Below are positions 62,907 through 64,000 of a stretch of 64,000 bases of DNA, piece by piece. This DNA is from BOG-908 sp963850605 (GTDB lineage Bacteria > Pseudomonadota > Alphaproteobacteria > Acetobacterales > Acetobacteraceae). The notes below the pieces were generated by a model. It did not search any database, was not told the origin of the DNA, and saw nothing but the letters and a program-made list of their open reading frames with translations. Within the stretch, counting starts at the first letter, position 1. Every line of letters begins with the position of its first letter. A program made the position numbers and the translations under genes. The stretch spans positions 372,001 through 436,000 of the forward strand of contig CAWKLX010000006.1 in the NCBI GenBank assembly GCA_963850605.1, read 5' to 3'.

Positions 62907-64000
62907 ATGAGCGACCTCGCGATCGAGACACCCACATTTCCAAAGAATCCGATCTGGGCGAAGGACGATTGGTGGGCGGTCACCCTCGGTCTGGGGCTCG
63001 TGCTTGTGGCGAGCGCGTTGTACCTCTCCGGCACCAGCCTCGCCTGGCTTGCGGTCACGCCGGCCAAATGGACCACCGGCGCACAACTGGCCGCGCATTT
63101 CGCCGCAACCTGGCCGCGTTACCTTGCCCAAGGTGCCGTATGGCTGGTGCTCACCTCGGCAGCACTCGCGGCCTTGGGCTACAACCTGCGCGAGACGGTG
63201 CCGGCCTTCCTGTTCCTCTACGCCGCCTCGGTCGCGATTTTCGCCTTGGGCCAGTGGACGACCGCCATCCACTACAATCTCGAGCCGCCATTGTTGGCGC
63301 TCGCCGCGGGATTGCTGCTGGCCAATCTCGGCGTGCTGCCGCGCGCCTGGGATGCCGGGTTCCGCGTCGAATTCTACATCAAGCTGGGCGTGGTGCTGCT
63401 GGGCGCCACCATCCCGTTCACGCTGATCCTGTGGGCCGGGCCGGTGGCGCTCGGCCAGGCCACCATCGTTTCGCTCGTCACCTTCGGGGTGATTTTCTTC
63501 AGCGCCCGCGCGCTCGGCATCGAGCCCAGGTTCGCCGCCACCCTGGGCGTGGGCGGCGCGGTCTGCGGCGTCTCGGCCGCCATCGCAATCGCCGCCGCCG
63601 TCGGCGCCCGCAAGCAGGACGCGGCCGTGGTCATTTCGACGGTCGTGCTGTGGGCCATCGTGATGATTTTCGCCCTCCCTTTCGCGGCCGGCGCGCTGGG
63701 CCTGCCGGCGGGCGTGGGCGGGGCGTGGATCGGCACGTCGGAATTCGCCGACGCGGCCGGGCTGGCGGCGGCCCAGGCCTACGGCGATATCGCGTCGCGC
63801 ATGCCGGGGGCGATCGCGGGCGCCGCCGACCAGTCGGTGGCGGCGTTCACGTTGATGAAGGTGGTGGGGCGGGACGTGTGGATCGGCATCTGGGCGATCC
63901 TGCTCTCCATCGTGGCGGCCACGCGATGGGAGGCAACGGGAATCGATAACCGGGCGGGCGCGGGAGAAATCTGGCGGCGGTTTCCGAAATTCGTCATCGG
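62907..64000 (+). CDS. YeiH-family (UPF0324) putative sulfate exporter, C-terminus cut by window edge
   Basis: The open frame begins at ATG 62907 and runs to the edge (364 codons, end missing). A hydrophilic start leads into many hydrophobic segments typical of UPF0324: LPRAWDAGFRVEFYIKLGVV and GVGGAVCGVSAAIAIAAAVG, the latter with the family's conserved cysteine and glycine pattern. Members are predicted to export sulfate or sulfonates, though evidence is limited. Confidence 0.87.
   Translation, partial: MSDLAIETPTFPKNPIWAKDDWWAVTLGLGLVLVASALYLSGTSLAWLAVTPAKWTTGAQLAAHFAATWPRYLAQGAVWLVLTSAALAALGYNLRETVPAFLFLYAASVAIFALGQWTTAIHYNLEPPLLALAAGLLLANLGVLPRAWDAGFRVEFYIKLGVVLLGATIPFTLILWAGPVALGQATIVSLVTFGVIFFSARALGIEPRFAATLGVGGAVCGVSAAIAIAAAVGARKQDAAVVISTVVLWAIVMIFALPFAAGALGLPAGVGGAWIGTSEFADAAGLAAAQAYGDIASRMPGAIAGAADQSVAAFTLMKVVGRDVWIGIWAILLSIVAATRWEATGIDNRAGAGEIWRRFPKFVI

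Noticed and set aside
1..64000. CRISPR arrays, insertion sequences, integrases, prophage, plasmid origins
   Set aside because: No direct-repeat/spacer pattern, transposase, integrase or replication genes were seen on either strand.

Overview
This is a GC-rich chromosomal window from an alphaproteobacterium, most likely a member of the Acetobacteraceae. The clues are a helicase / S4 protein / FdxA ferredoxin / CarD cluster, a ChpT phosphotransferase beside a DUF3553 gene, F1 genes in the order atpH-atpA-atpG, and T-rich intergenic hairpin repeats of a kind I associate with acetic-acid-bacterium relatives. The genus cannot be fixed from sequence alone. I see no rRNA, tRNA, CRISPR array, transposase or phage module. 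Most of the window is housekeeping, with accessory secreted or surface genes between the blocks.

Layout. 1-5.6 kb: a TonB-dependent receptor (cut by the left edge) divergent from a TonB-like protein, then type II secretion genes gspF, gspE and the prepilin peptidase. 5.6-11.2 kb: a DUF445 membrane protein, atpG-atpA-atpH with no atpD or atpC beside them, and zapE. 11.4-17.0 kb: accessory exported proteins (small secreted protein, 2OG-Fe(II) oxygenase, penicillin-acylase family enzyme, PEP-CTERM mini-protein, HAF-repeat protein) with infC among them. 17.1-22.0 kb: thrS followed by two small membrane proteins and a GNAT, then a broken gene and an ArsP/YraQ-type permease. 22.0-29.1 kb: the rod-shape block mreB-mreC-mreD-mrdA-rodA, interrupted by an oxidoreductase. 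29.3-36.1 kb: surface genes: two tandem glycine-zipper lipoproteins, a very large repetitive adhesin-like gene and a concanavalin-like secreted protein. 36.1-38.9 kb: a winged-helix / Ser-Thr kinase / TPR sensor. 39-46.9 kb: branched-chain amino-acid synthesis (leuA, ilvC, ilvH, ilvI), miaA and serB. 47-53 kb: a secreted protein, galE, a family 9 glycosyltransferase, moaA, DUF3553, chpT and carD. 53-64 kb: fdxA, S4, helicase, a MarR regulator, a sugar-nucleotide / lipid-carrier cluster, a MAPEG protein and a YeiH-type transporter (cut by the right edge).

Two themes stand out. First, four kinds of short dispersed or palindromic intergenic element recur between genes, mostly where transcripts end. 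Second, at least six reading-frame breaks look like single extra bases: one in the fragment at 20.4 kb, two in the adhesin-like gene, one in the kinase gene and two in carD. Because carD belongs to a conserved and often essential family, insertion-type sequence errors are the simplest explanation, but real decay or phase variation of the adhesin is not excluded. No convincing wholly new defence or metabolic system is visible; the most distinctive items are the kinase sensor, the 190-residue-repeat surface protein, the PEP-CTERM mini-protein and the dispersed repeats.
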